Below, in pieces: positions 28,988 to 36,314 of a stretch of DNA of 40,338 nucleotides. Source of the stretch: CAYMTT01 sp964393465 (lineage in GTDB: Bacteria; Patescibacteriota; Minisyncoccia; Minisyncoccales; MHMH01). Below the pieces are notes generated by a model. It had not been told where the DNA came from. It did no database searches and saw nothing but the letters and a program-made list of their open reading frames with translations. The position numbers were made by a program, and so were the translations under genes. The stretch lies in contig CAYMTT010000004.1 in NCBI GenBank assembly GCA_964393465.1, positions 1 through 40,338 of the forward strand, given 5' to 3'. Each line of letters starts with the position of its first letter. The first letter of the stretch is position 1.

Positions 28988-29535
28988 TAAACCTTCTTTA
29001 AGATCTTAAAAGCCAAAAAGCCGGCGGCAATTCCCACAGCAGCTCCCCCTAGAACATCTAAAGGATAATGCACTCCCCCGATGACCCGGCTGGCGTTCAT
29101 CAAAAGAGCGGCAGCCAGGAAAAAAGACCCCCATTTTCTGTTATGCAGGAAAACGGCAGTCCCCATGGCAAAGAAAAAAGCCGAATGCCCGGAAGGGAAA
29201 GACCAGTTTTTGCCAGAATAAAACAAGGTATCCGACAGAAGATTTTGAACCTCAAAATCCCAAAAAGGGCGGGGACGCTGAAAAAAATCTTTAAAAACCC
29301 GAACGGCCAGCGAGGCGGAAAGAACAGAAAAAAGGGCGGTCAAGAATATGCGGATTTTTTCTTTCTTTCCGCGAACCGAAAAAAACAAAAATAGAATGAA
29401 GGCGGCCGCCAAAAAATACTGGAGATGGGAAGCAAGAAAAACGACAACGGAATCGAAAAGCCGGCTTTCACCGGAAAAACCGTTCAGAAAAAGGAATAAA
29501 GATATATCGGAATCAATTAAAAAATCCGCTATCAT
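28984..29535 (-). CDS. PAP2-superfamily membrane phosphatase
   Basis: 183 residues, about five helices. The three phosphatase motifs are present: KDFFQRPRP, SFPSGHSAF and SRVIGGVHYPLD. Family members dephosphorylate lipid or undecaprenyl diphosphates; with the altered UppP in this window it may be the more conventional carrier-recycling enzyme (inference). It starts immediately before the DUF167 stop on the same transcript. Confidence 0.93.
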   Translation of the reverse strand: MIADFLIDSDISLFLFLNGFSGESRLFDSVVVFLASHLQYFLAAAFILFLFFSVRGKKEKIRIFLTALFSVLSASLAVRVFKDFFQRPRPFWDFEVQNLLSDTLFYSGKNWSFPSGHSAFFFAMGTAVFLHNRKWGSFFLAAALLMNASRVIGGVHYPLDVLGGAAVGIAAGFLAFKILKKVY

Positions 29536-29760
29536 TCAACGGTAAATATCGAATATTTTATTCTTTGAAGCGAATCCGGAAACCATTTTTACGCCGGCTC
29601 CGCTAATATTAAAATGCTCGGCCAAAGCCCTGGCTATGGCTTCGTTGGCCCTCCCCCGCAAAGGCGGCTCTTTAACCGATACTTTAAAGTGGGCATCGTC
29701 TATTTTTTCCACCTGCTCTTTTTTGGAAGCGGGCTTTGCTTTGACGAATATTCTCATCAT
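29536..29760 (-). CDS. DUF167 (YggU) family protein
   Basis: 74 residues, MMRIFVKAKPASKKEQV at the start and the family block PPLRGRANEAIARALAEHF. A small soluble alpha/beta protein of unknown function. The start overlaps the stop of the tRNA-binding gene by 4 bases, and the end abuts PAP2. Confidence 0.92.
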   Translation of the reverse strand: MMRIFVKAKPASKKEQVEKIDDAHFKVSVKEPPLRGRANEAIARALAEHFNISGAGVKMVSGFASKNKIFDIYR

Positions 29761-30077
29761 TTCACCTCGCTGCCGGGAGGCACCTCCTGGTCAGGATGCA
29801 AAAGCACGGCCTTCCCTTCGACGCTCACTGCCAAAATCATGGCGGAGCTCTCCACCCCTTTTAAGGTTCTCGGCTCCATATTCACCAAGAAAGGGGCCTC
29901 TTTGCCTTCAAGGTCCTCGGGAGCGTATTGCCTGGCTATTCCGGAAACCACCTGTCTTTTTTCATTACCAAAATCGGCCTCCAGCTTTAAAAGCTTGTCG
30001 CTGCCTTCTATTTTCTCGGCAGATACGATTTTTCCTATCTTTATTTCCAGTTTTTGGAAATCTTCGAAATTGATCAT
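29757..30077 (-). CDS. Stand-alone tRNA-binding OB-fold protein (MetRS C-terminal/Trbp111-like)
   Basis: 106 residues, MINFEDFQKLEIKIGKIVSA then SDKLLKLEADFGNEKRQVVS, GIARQYAPEDLEGK and the ending HPDQEVPPGSEVK. This is the EMAP/Trbp111-type domain that binds the outer corner of tRNA and often forms the MetRS C-terminus; here it is free. TAAAAT lies 7 bases before the ATG, so a leaderless transcript is possible. Confidence 0.93.
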   Translation of the reverse strand: MINFEDFQKLEIKIGKIVSAEKIEGSDKLLKLEADFGNEKRQVVSGIARQYAPEDLEGKEAPFLVNMEPRTLKGVESSAMILAVSVEGKAVLLHPDQEVPPGSEVK

Positions 30078-30100
30078 GTTTCTAATTTTATTAATGATAA

Positions 30101-30124
30101 AGCGGTCCGTGTTGGCGAACCGCT
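30101..30124 (-). terminator. Hairpin after the DUF4177-like gene
   Basis: Minus strand: AGCGGT (30119-30124) pairs with ACCGCT (30101-30106), followed by a weak TTATCATTAATAAAATT tail. Confidence 0.55.
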
Positions 30125-30134
30125 CTAAAGAAAA

Positions 30135-30362
30135 TTATTCTTTTTCCCTCCTGAAAGTAGTGGCGCAAGGAGTCACTTCGACCAGCTCCCATCCTTGCCG
30201 GCCGAATTTCTCGAGCCTTCGATTTATTTCTTCACGCAGATCTTTGGCGGCCCCGTTGAATCTTTCTTCCTCCTCCAATATGTCCGGAAGTTTTTCAAAG
30301 CCGGCTTCGAAAGCCGCTTCCTCCAAACCCTCGAACAAATCGATCACCTTGTATTCATACAA
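30135..30362 (-). CDS. DUF4177-like small protein
   Basis: 75 residues, YEYKVIDLF at the start and GRQGWELVEVTPCATTFRR at the end, a pattern of DUF4177-type proteins; a long charged helical middle separates the two. The start is TTG (30362): no ATG fits the frame, and AGGAGG (30373-30378) lies 10 bases upstream. The promoter is TTGACA-17-TATTTT. Function unknown. Confidence 0.8.
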   Translation of the reverse strand: MYEYKVIDLFEGLEEAAFEAGFEKLPDILEEEERFNGAAKDLREEINRRLEKFGRQGWELVEVTPCATTFRREKE

Positions 30363-30397
30363 TGCTCCGTCACCTCCTATTAAAGAACATTATTTTC

Positions 30398-30426
30398 AAA
30401 ATAAAACTGAAAGGGAAATTTGTCAA
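30398..30426 (-). promoter_or_regulatory. Promoter for the DUF4177-like gene
   Basis: Minus strand: TTGACA (30421-30426), 17-base spacer, TATTTT (30398-30403). The -35 is perfect. It is divergent from a TATAAT (30430-30435) on the plus strand. Confidence 0.65.
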
Positions 30427-30456
30427 ATCTATAATCCTTTTTTTGGGAAAGGCCCC

Positions 30457-30660
30457 GTGCGGGGCGACCGCCATGACAGTGACGGAAAAAGCGCAAGCAA
30501 GCGCGGCGTCTCCGAAAACCTCTTTTATATTTCCTGGGGAGGTCGTTCCAAGCCAAGGCGCGGCCAGCGGGAAGGCGCTATTGTCGAAAAAGAAATGGCC
30601 GCATTATTACAAAAAAAATCAGCCGGTAAGCTGATTTCTTATCTCTGGGCAGATCCTTGA
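30457..30660 (+). CDS. Candidate small ORF, 67 residues (doubtful)
   Basis: A GTG at 30457, preceded by a GGGAAAGG-like sequence and TATAAT (30430-30435), opens a 68-codon frame whose codon choice resembles neighbouring genes (ending AAGKLISYLWADP-like, with GAIVEKEMAALLQKK before it). It is basic and has no recognised domain. Against it: GTG start, weak -35, and a minus-strand terminator lies inside its 3' end. It may be a gene remnant or part of a structured RNA. Confidence 0.25.
   Translation: MRGDRHDSDGKSASKRGVSENLFYISWGGRSKPRRGQREGAIVEKEMAALLQKKSAGKLISYLWADP
30611..30635 (-). terminator. Terminator, minus strand
   Basis: Minus strand: ATCAGC-TTACCG-GCTGAT followed by eight T residues (30611-30618 as A on plus). 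It is the first convincing terminator downstream of the zinc-ribbon gene at 30730. Confidence 0.8.
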
Positions 30661-30729
30661 TTAAAGACCCGCTTGAAATTATTGCCGGAGAGGCAGAAGC
30701 ATATCAACTCCCGCCTCTCCGCTGTTCTT

Positions 30730-30864
30730 TTACTTATCCTTGCTCTTACTGTTATAAGCCAGTTTTCCGCACAATGGACATATTGCAACATGTCCATCGC
30801 CGTAGCTTATAAGAGTAACTTCCACCTCCTTGTGGCAAGTTAAGCACACTACCTTTTTCCTCAT
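30730..30864 (-). CDS. Tiny zinc-ribbon protein, 44 residues
   Basis: Starts MRKKVVCLTCHKEVEVTLIS; C7/C10 and C29/C32 (AICPLCGKLAY) form a four-cysteine ribbon, with a basic end SKSKDK. The start is supported by AGGAGG 7 bases upstream of ATG 30864. Family not recognised; it could bind nucleic acid or a protein partner. Confidence 0.82.
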   Translation of the reverse strand: MRKKVVCLTCHKEVEVTLISYGDGHVAICPLCGKLAYNSKSKDK

Positions 30865-31054
30865 TATTAAACCTCCTTTTCAATTTTCAAGGTATATACT
30901 ACCGCTTATTATATAATAACTGGCGGAAAAGTCAAGCTCTGATGCTCTTGGAGCTGGGCGGAATTAAAATCGTTTTCCGGCAATTTCGCTTCTTCCAAGC
31001 CTTCGTTATCAACCAAAAGGGCGGATATTCCGGCAAAGCCGTTATGCCAAAGAA
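30865..31054. other. Intergenic stretch, possible gene remnant
   Basis: The left 40 bases are the AT-rich leader of the 30730 gene. From about 30925 to 31050 the minus strand has a stop-free frame ending at a TAA with codon choice like real genes (WHNGFAGISALLVDNEG in part) but no start codon, because it runs back into the terminator of the GNAT gene. It could be a decayed gene end or chance. Confidence 0.3.
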
Positions 31055-31080
31055 AAAGACGGCTTTTAAAAGACCGTCTT
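31055..31080. terminator. Terminator of the GNAT gene (bidirectional hairpin)
   Basis: AAGACGG and CCGTCTT pair around complementary CTTTT/AAAAG with one mismatch. On the minus strand TTTTTCTTT follows. It lies 4 bases after the stop. Confidence 0.8.
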
Positions 31081-31083
31081 TGA

Positions 31084-31779
31084 TTAAATTTCCTCCAGAA
31101 CCATAACTTTGTCGGTTTTGAACCGGCCCGAGGTTTCGCAAAGGATTACTCCTATGCGGCAAGAGAAAATGCGGACATCCTTTCCATGAGCGTTCAGCAT
31201 GTATCTTTTCAGTTGCAGGGCGGTTCCTTTCCTTCTTGCCACCCATAATCCGCCTCTTCCGTAAAGCTGAGGCGACAAGGGCTCGAGCGGACGAATCCAT
31301 TCCCCTATTGTGTATCGGATGGGAGTCGCTCCCCGAAGCCCCAGGGAAAACAATTCTTGATCGAGTACCTTGTAGTACGTCTTCTCTAAACAATCCAGAC
31401 GCCTGCCGGCCCTCGTGGTTTCAAAATCCACTTTCTTGAAACCCAGACGGTCGTAAAAAAGCAAAGCCGGATTGTCAGAATGGCATTTAACCCTTGCCGG
31501 TCCCTGGCCCACGACTTCCATCAACTTCTTGCCTATCCCCTGATTGCGGCGGGACTCGCTTACGCAGATTTCATAGATCGTTATCCAGCCGTCCCTTCTC
31601 TTGTGCCACCTGATAAAGCCCGCTACTTCTCTGCCGATTAAGGCTACATGCAGCTCCGACCTGGCTGCGGACTCTTTAAGCGCCGGATTTTTCGTAAATC
31701 CCAGAAAGCGCTTGTTGGCATCTGCAATTCTTTTGATAGCCGGTATGTCTTTCTCTTGCGCTCCTCTCAAGAAAACCAT
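31084..31779 (-). CDS. GNAT-family acetyltransferase with C-terminal extension
   Basis: 231 residues. Residues 1-~138 form a GNAT domain: ITIYEICVSESRRNQGIGKK holds the acetyl-CoA pyrophosphate loop (R77-x-x-Q80-G81-x-G83), and NPALLFYDRLGF is the usual later strand. About 90 further residues, beginning LDQELFSLGLRGATPIRY and ending GRFKTDKVMVLEEI, form an unrecognised basic beta-rich region. The start is supported by GGGAGG 4 bases before the ATG. The substrate is unknown. Confidence 0.88.
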   Translation of the reverse strand: MVFLRGAQEKDIPAIKRIADANKRFLGFTKNPALKESAARSELHVALIGREVAGFIRWHKRRDGWITIYEICVSESRRNQGIGKKLMEVVGQGPARVKCHSDNPALLFYDRLGFKKVDFETTRAGRRLDCLEKTYYKVLDQELFSLGLRGATPIRYTIGEWIRPLEPLSPQLYGRGGLWVARRKGTALQLKRYMLNAHGKDVRIFSCRIGVILCETSGRFKTDKVMVLEEI

Positions 31780-31874
31780 AAGGCCTCCCTTTGTAAATTT
31801 GCTGTTTACACAATATATGAAATGGGAAGAAAATCAAGTCAAAAAACCTTCTGGCTCAGCCAGGCGCTTACAAA

Positions 31875-31921
31875 ACAAAAAACCCTTCAAGATATTAATC
31901 GAATGATTTTCTCTTAAAGGG
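31875..31921 (-). terminator. Terminator of the zinc-finger gene at 31933
   Basis: Minus strand: CCCTT-t-AAGA ... TCTT-g-AAGGG hairpin with a long A/T loop, followed by TTTTTTG. Confidence 0.75.
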
Positions 31922-31932
31922 CTTAAGGAAAG

Positions 31933-32202
31933 CTATTCCTTGCTAAGGGTGGACTCTGACCAGAGCCCGAAATCACCTCCTTCAAGATATTCGAGACGAT
32001 ACATCAAGCCTCGTGTATCCAAGACAACTGATTTTACTACAAGGATTAAAGAATTGGTTTCCGGATCTCCACTGCCGGTCCACCATTTGACTCTTTCCCC
32101 CGGTTTATACTTCGGGGCGGGACCATTCTCTTCGCAAAGGATCGCCTCGCTGGGATTTTCGAAGATTTGGCCACATTTTTCGCATTGATAAAGAACTTTC
32201 AT
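31933..32202 (-). CDS. Zinc-finger-like small protein, 89 residues
   Basis: Not a named family. The N-terminus YQCEKCGQIFENPSEAILCE (C7, C10, C23) looks like a treble-clef or zinc-knuckle, followed by a small beta-rich domain with GERVKWWTGSG and YRLEYLEGGDFGLW. AGGAGGG lies 4 bases before the ATG. The promoter has a 7-bp inverted repeat across its spacer and -10, so it is probably repressor-controlled. Confidence 0.82.
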   Translation of the reverse strand: MKVLYQCEKCGQIFENPSEAILCEENGPAPKYKPGERVKWWTGSGDPETNSLILVVKSVVLDTRGLMYRLEYLEGGDFGLWSESTLSKE

Positions 32203-32222
32203 TTATCCCTCCTATGTAATAA

Positions 32223-32251
32223 ATAATACCATATAATGTGGTATTTGTCAA
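32223..32251 (-). promoter_or_regulatory. Promoter with embedded operator-like repeat
   Basis: Minus strand: TTGACA (32246-32251), 17-base spacer, TATTAT (32223-32228) with TGG in front (extended -10). AATACCA-N7-TGGTATT (32225-32245) is a perfect 7-bp inverted repeat filling the spacer and entering the -10, a typical operator position. Confidence 0.75.
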
Positions 32252-32258
32252 TAAAAAG

Positions 32259-32330
32259 CTCCGCAGGTAGGACTCGAACCTACAACCCTCTCGTTAACAG
32301 CGAGATGCTCTACCATTGAGCTACTGCGGA
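32259..32330 (-). tRNA. tRNA-Asn (anticodon GTT)
   Basis: Cloverleaf on the minus strand: acceptor TCCGCAG/CTGCGGA, D-stem GCTC/GAGC with loop AATGGTA, anticodon stem TCTCG/CGAGA with loop CTGTTAA (GTT), T-arm GTAGG-TTCGAGT-CCTAC, discriminator G, 72 bases. CCA is not encoded; CTTTTTATTG follows. An extended -10 (TGCTAAAAT, 32338-32346) puts the transcript start close to the mature 5' end. Confidence 0.97.
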
Positions 32331-32337
32331 ATGGATT

Positions 32338-32346
32338 ATTTTAGCA
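32338..32346 (-). promoter_or_regulatory. Extended -10 for tRNA-Asn
   Basis: Minus strand TGCTAAAAT; the -10 ends 7 bases before tRNA position 1. The -35 region is weak. Confidence 0.5.
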
Positions 32347-32403
32347 ATCAGGAACTATCCCGAATATTACCAAAATATCTCCGAATTGTAAAACGCGCGC
32401 CCT

Positions 32404-33618
32404 TTAATATCCCTGGAGTTTCTTTAAAGACCCGTGCTCCCTGATTCTGTTCAGAGCCTTGGCTTCTATCTGCCTTATTCTTTCCCTGGTCACTCCGAAT
32501 TCCTTGCCCACCTCCTCCAAAGTGTGGGTTATGCCGTCTTCCAAGCCGAAGCGCATGGCCAGAATTTTCTGCTCCCGTGGGGTTAAATCAACCAATATCT
32601 CATTGAGCCTTTCTTTCAATAAAACCCTGGCGGCTTCCAAAGAAGGAGCTATCACTTTTTCATCTTCAATAAACTCTGCCAGAACGCTGTCTTCTTCATC
32701 CTCTCCCACCGGAGTCTCCAAAGAAACGGTTTCCTGGGATATTTTCTGGATATGATGGATTTTAGCCACGTCCAAGCCCATTTCGGCAGCTATCTCTTCG
32801 GGCACCGGCTCTCTTCCCAAATCCTGCAAAAGCCTTCTTTTAACTTGGGTGTACTTGGAAATGGTCTCTACCATGTGCACGGGAATGCGGATAGTTCTGG
32901 CTTGGTCGGCCAAAGCCCGGGTAATGGCCTGCCTTATCCACCAAGTGGCATAAGTAGAAAATTTATATCCCCTTCTCCAATCGAATTTTTCCACGGCCCG
33001 GCGCAAACCGATGTTGCCTTCTTGAATTAAGTCCAACAAAGTCAGATTGGGAGAGCGGCCGATGTATTTTTTGGCTATGGAAACCACCAGCCTCAGGTTG
33101 GCCCTCATTAGTTTGTTCTTCGCTTCCTCGTCTCCTTTTTCTATCTTTTTGGAAAATTCTTTTTCCTCGTCGGCGTTCAAAAAAGAAACCTTTCCTATCT
33201 CTCTCAAATACATCTGGACCGAATCAAGCGAACCTTCACCCTGCATGGCTTTTTTCTTATCCCTTTCCTCTTTTACTTCCAAGAATTCCCTGCTTTCTTT
33301 CACTTCTATGCCCTTTCTCTCCAATTCGGCGTAAAGCGCCTCCAGCCCTTGAAGGTCTTTTTCTATTTCCGGTAAAGAATATAGGATTTCGGAAAAGGTT
33401 ATGAACCCGCGGTTTTTCCCTTTCTGTACTAAAAACTCCAAAATCTCCGGGGAAACTCCGGATTTTTTCCTGCGAGTGCGTTTTGAAGCCTTCTTGGGCC
33501 TGGCCTTCACAGGCTTTCTTTTCGGCTTTGCCCTCTGGGGCTTTTTTCTGGGCCTGGCCGGCTTTTTCCTCACTGTCTTTTTCTTTTTTTTGGGCTTCTT
33601 TTTGGGTTTTTTTCTCAT
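32404..33618 (-). CDS. rpoD: RNA polymerase primary sigma factor
   Basis: The housekeeping sigma70, 404 residues. The first ~53 residues are almost all lysine, arginine and proline in place of the usual acidic region 1.1. Region 1.2 and regions 2-4 follow: VQMYLREIG, LRLVVSIAKKYIGRSPNLTL, KFSTYATWWIRQAITRALAD (2.3-2.4) and the 4.2 helix-turn-helix TLEEVGKEFGVTRERIRQIE. Promoters in this window fit TTGACA/TATAAT recognition. It is the last gene of the mscS-dnaG-rpoD operon. Confidence 0.97.
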   Translation of the reverse strand: MRKKPKKKPKKKKKTVRKKPARPRKKPQRAKPKRKPVKARPKKASKRTRRKKSGVSPEILEFLVQKGKNRGFITFSEILYSLPEIEKDLQGLEALYAELERKGIEVKESREFLEVKEERDKKKAMQGEGSLDSVQMYLREIGKVSFLNADEEKEFSKKIEKGDEEAKNKLMRANLRLVVSIAKKYIGRSPNLTLLDLIQEGNIGLRRAVEKFDWRRGYKFSTYATWWIRQAITRALADQARTIRIPVHMVETISKYTQVKRRLLQDLGREPVPEEIAAEMGLDVAKIHHIQKISQETVSLETPVGEDEEDSVLAEFIEDEKVIAPSLEAARVLLKERLNEILVDLTPREQKILAMRFGLEDGITHTLEEVGKEFGVTRERIRQIEAKALNRIREHGSLKKLQGY

Positions 33619-33622
33619 AATA

Positions 33623-35371
33623 CTAAATATTTGTTAATTTGTTGGCGGTTTCCCTGAACTCTTCCGTCAGCTGCTTCACCTTTTCTGAATTTTTCTCTTC
33701 TTCGGCTTTTTTCAGCTCCTTGGAAATGGAGTCCAGCCTTTCCTTGAGACGGATCTGCTTCAATTCCTTAAAACACACTTCGACCTCCAAACCGCAATCG
33801 TAATCTTCCTGTTCGAATTCCGATTTCAAAGAAAGCAGATCGAGAATGTTTTTGTCCTCTTGAGAAAGGCTTTCCTCTTTGCCTTCTTTCAGTTTTTCCA
33901 AAATATCCAGAGATCCGGGCGAAAGGAATTGGAAATAATCTTTGGAAAGATTGCCTGTAATTTTTTTATCTTTCAGAACAAAATAAATTATTCTTTCTTC
34001 CAAAAGCTCTTTCCTGGTTTTCCTGGGCTCCTCCTGTTTTAAGGGCTCTTCTTTCTGGGGTCCGAACTCCCGCTGATGTTCGTCTTTTGTTTTTTCCATT
34101 TCCCGCTGAATGGTTTCTTCTTCAACAGATAATTTCCGGGCCAATTCCTGAACCCAGTGGCTTCTTTCTATCAGATTGGGTATTTTTTTCAGAACCGGGA
34201 GCAAGATTTTGGAAATTTCCCTCTTTTGATCGGGAGTCGGATTGTCCGGATTCCCCGCCAAAGCGAAAGCGCTGTCGAAGTAGAACTGGAGGATGGATTT
34301 TGCTTCCGACACCAGTTTTTCCCATTTCTTGGGGTCTTGGGCGACAATATCTGCGGGGTCTTTTTCTTCGGGCATGGAAACGACTTTGATATTGAATCCC
34401 TGAAGCTGAGCCAGGTCTATTCCTCTTTTTGTGGCCGTATTGCCGGCAACATCCATATCAAAAGCGGTAAGCAGGTTATCGGTGTACCTTTTCAATATCT
34501 TTAATTGAAATCCGGTCAAGGCGGTGCCGCTAACAGCCAACGTATTTTCAAATCCGGCCTGGAAAGACATGATTTCGTCCAAATAGCCTTCCACCAAAAT
34601 GCAAAGGTTCCTCTTTCTTATCTCGACCTTGGCTTTGTCCAAACCGTAAAGAATCCGGCTTTTGTCGTACAAGAGGGTCTGGGGAGTATTCACGTATTTG
34701 GCGACCTCGTCCTTGTCTCTATATTTGAAAACCCTTCCCCCGAATCCGACCACCTGGGAATTGAAATCGGAAATCGGGAATATGATCCTTCCCCTGAATC
34801 TGTCGTAAAAAGAGCCTTTTTCAGATGTCAGGCCCAAACCGGCTTTTTCTATTTCCTTGCGGGTGTATCCTTTCGATTCCAGAAAATCGGAAAGCGCCTG
34901 CCAAGAATCGGGAGCGTACCCCACTCTCCATTTTTTCAAGCTTTCCGGAGAAATGCCCCTGCCCAAAAGGTATTTTTTGGCTTCCTGCCCGCCTTTGCCA
35001 TCTTGAAGCTGTTTTTCAAAAAAACGGCAGGTGAGCTCGCAGATTTCGTAAAGCCTTTGGCGCTCCGACCTGATTTTCGGATCCTGTTTTTTCAACTGGA
35101 CTCCGGCTTTCTGGGCCAGTATTCTCAAGGCGTCTCCAAACTCCACTCCCTCTATTTCTTTGACAAAGGCGAAAACGTCCCCTCCTTTTCCGCAGCCGAA
35201 GCAATGCCATATCTGGCGGACCGGAGAAACGAAAAGAGAGGGTTTTTTCTCCGAGTGGAAAGGGCAGACGGCCCGGTAGTTGGTTCCGGCCTTCTGAAGT
35301 TTGATATAGCTGCCTATGACCTCGACTATGTCCAGCCGATTTTTTATTTCCTCGACCGGCGAATTCAGCAT
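33623..35371 (-). CDS. dnaG: DNA primase
   Basis: DnaG makes RNA primers for replication. It is 582 residues: CHC2 zinc domain with C36, H39, C57, C60 (VCPFHS ... HCFGCGKGGD), the catalytic core with GFGGRVF and the TOPRIM motifs ILVEGYLDEI (consensus EGYMD) and FDMDVAGNTATKRG. A weakly conserved C-terminal helicase-binding region follows. It lies between mscS (3 bases) and rpoD (4 bases). Confidence 0.97.
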   Translation of the reverse strand: MLNSPVEEIKNRLDIVEVIGSYIKLQKAGTNYRAVCPFHSEKKPSLFVSPVRQIWHCFGCGKGGDVFAFVKEIEGVEFGDALRILAQKAGVQLKKQDPKIRSERQRLYEICELTCRFFEKQLQDGKGGQEAKKYLLGRGISPESLKKWRVGYAPDSWQALSDFLESKGYTRKEIEKAGLGLTSEKGSFYDRFRGRIIFPISDFNSQVVGFGGRVFKYRDKDEVAKYVNTPQTLLYDKSRILYGLDKAKVEIRKRNLCILVEGYLDEIMSFQAGFENTLAVSGTALTGFQLKILKRYTDNLLTAFDMDVAGNTATKRGIDLAQLQGFNIKVVSMPEEKDPADIVAQDPKKWEKLVSEAKSILQFYFDSAFALAGNPDNPTPDQKREISKILLPVLKKIPNLIERSHWVQELARKLSVEEETIQREMEKTKDEHQREFGPQKEEPLKQEEPRKTRKELLEERIIYFVLKDKKITGNLSKDYFQFLSPGSLDILEKLKEGKEESLSQEDKNILDLLSLKSEFEQEDYDCGLEVEVCFKELKQIRLKERLDSISKELKKAEEEKNSEKVKQLTEEFRETANKLTNI

Positions 35372-35374
35372 AAA

Positions 35375-36208
35375 CTATTTTTTATCCCGGCTCCAAACGG
35401 AAACCTGGGGAAAGGGAATTTCAACGCCTTCTTTGTCAAAAGCCGCCTTTAACCTTCTCCTGAAATCTCTCATCACGTCCCATTGCTTGAGAGGCTTGGT
35501 GTCCCCCAGCACCTTTATCTCGATCCCCGAATCCCCGAATTTGTTCGGGCCAGATCCCATCACCTGAATCGGGCTCAATATATCTTCTTTCCAGCGTTCC
35601 TCTTGGGCCATTTCCTTGCCGACTTTGTTAATCAAAGCGATAACCTTGTCCAGATCCTCTTTATAGGCCACGCTGATGTTCATGTGGGCCCTCGAATAGT
35701 CCTTGGTCATGTTGGCCGTAACCTTGAAGTTTCCGTTGGGAAAATGCATGACCTTTCCGTCAAGATCCCTCATTACCGTTTTTCTAAGAGTAATGTCTTC
35801 CACCAAACCGCAGGTGCCGTCCAAACAGACAACATCGCCCACTCTGTACTGGTTTTCCAAGATTACGGCCAAGCCGGCCAAATAATCCCTTATCATATAT
35901 TGGGCGCCAAACCCCAACGCCACCCCTAACACTCCGGCTCCGGCCAGTATGGGGGCAACTTCTATTCCGAATTCCGGCAGAACTGTCATTATCACGAAAA
36001 TCCACAGGGCTATTTTCAACACTCCGTTGAAAATCCTTATCAGGGTATCCTCCCTCTTTTTTTCAGAGCTGAGGTCTTTTTCTTTGATCGCTTTTTCAAC
36101 GGTTCTCTTTATGAATTTTCTTCCTATCCTGTTGATGACCAAAGCGGCAATCACGATCGCAATCACCTTTATGCCGTGGGTCTCAAGCCATGAAAACAAA
36201 ACTTCCAT
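35375..36208 (-). CDS. mscS: Small-conductance mechanosensitive channel, MscS family
   Basis: 277 residues. MscS channels open under membrane tension and release osmolytes. Three hydrophobic N-terminal helices end in the pore helix GVLGVALGFGAQYMIRDYLA, followed by the beta domain with VGDVVCLDGTCGLVEDITLR and FPNGNF, then an alpha/beta C-terminal cage domain. It is the first gene of the transcript shared with dnaG and rpoD, where rpsU stands in the classical macromolecular-synthesis operon. Confidence 0.94.
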   Translation of the reverse strand: MEVLFSWLETHGIKVIAIVIAALVINRIGRKFIKRTVEKAIKEKDLSSEKKREDTLIRIFNGVLKIALWIFVIMTVLPEFGIEVAPILAGAGVLGVALGFGAQYMIRDYLAGLAVILENQYRVGDVVCLDGTCGLVEDITLRKTVMRDLDGKVMHFPNGNFKVTANMTKDYSRAHMNISVAYKEDLDKVIALINKVGKEMAQEERWKEDILSPIQVMGSGPNKFGDSGIEIKVLGDTKPLKQWDVMRDFRRRLKAAFDKEGVEIPFPQVSVWSRDKK

Positions 36209-36245
36209 AGAATTAATTGGAATTAATACTTATCCGTATATGTTT

Positions 36246-36274
36246 ATAATAAACCAAAGGAGCCAAAATTTCAA
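36246..36274 (-). promoter_or_regulatory. Promoter for mscS-dnaG-rpoD
   Basis: Minus strand: TTGAAA (36269-36274), 17-base spacer, TATTAT (36246-36251). It lies just past the terminator of the M42 peptidase gene. Confidence 0.7.
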
Positions 36275-36304
36275 CAAAGAAAAGAGAGCGGCAAATCGCC
36301 GCTC
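36275..36304 (-). terminator. Terminator of the M42 peptidase gene
   Basis: Minus strand: GAGCGGC-GATTT-GCCGCTC followed by TCTTTTCTTTG. Confidence 0.82.
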
Positions 36305-36314
36305 CCTTGAAGGT

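Larger units (their letters stand above)
30427..30729. other. Gap with a cryptic GC-rich block
   Basis: No confident gene lies here. The stretch 30445-30610 is markedly more GC-rich than its flanks. It holds a possible plus-strand ORF (30457-30660), local hairpins (GCGC 30491-30494 with 30501-30504; GACG 30481-30484 with CGTC 30507-30510) and a longer pairing of 30461-30469 with 30541-30549 that uses two G-U pairs on the plus strand only. The right part contains the hairpin CGGAGAGGC/GCCTCTCCG (30686-30721) and a terminator, both probably 3' to the minus-strand gene at 30730. Confidence 0.4.

Noticed and set aside
29614..30660. A 348-residue plus-strand ORF
   Set aside because: Most of it is antisense to DUF167, the tRNA-binding gene and the DUF4177-like gene. 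Only the last ~200 bases (30457-30660) are kept as a doubtful small ORF.
30865..31054. A minus-strand gene ending near 30925
   Set aside because: The frame has gene-like codons but no start codon before it runs into the GNAT terminator, so it is only noted as a possible remnant.
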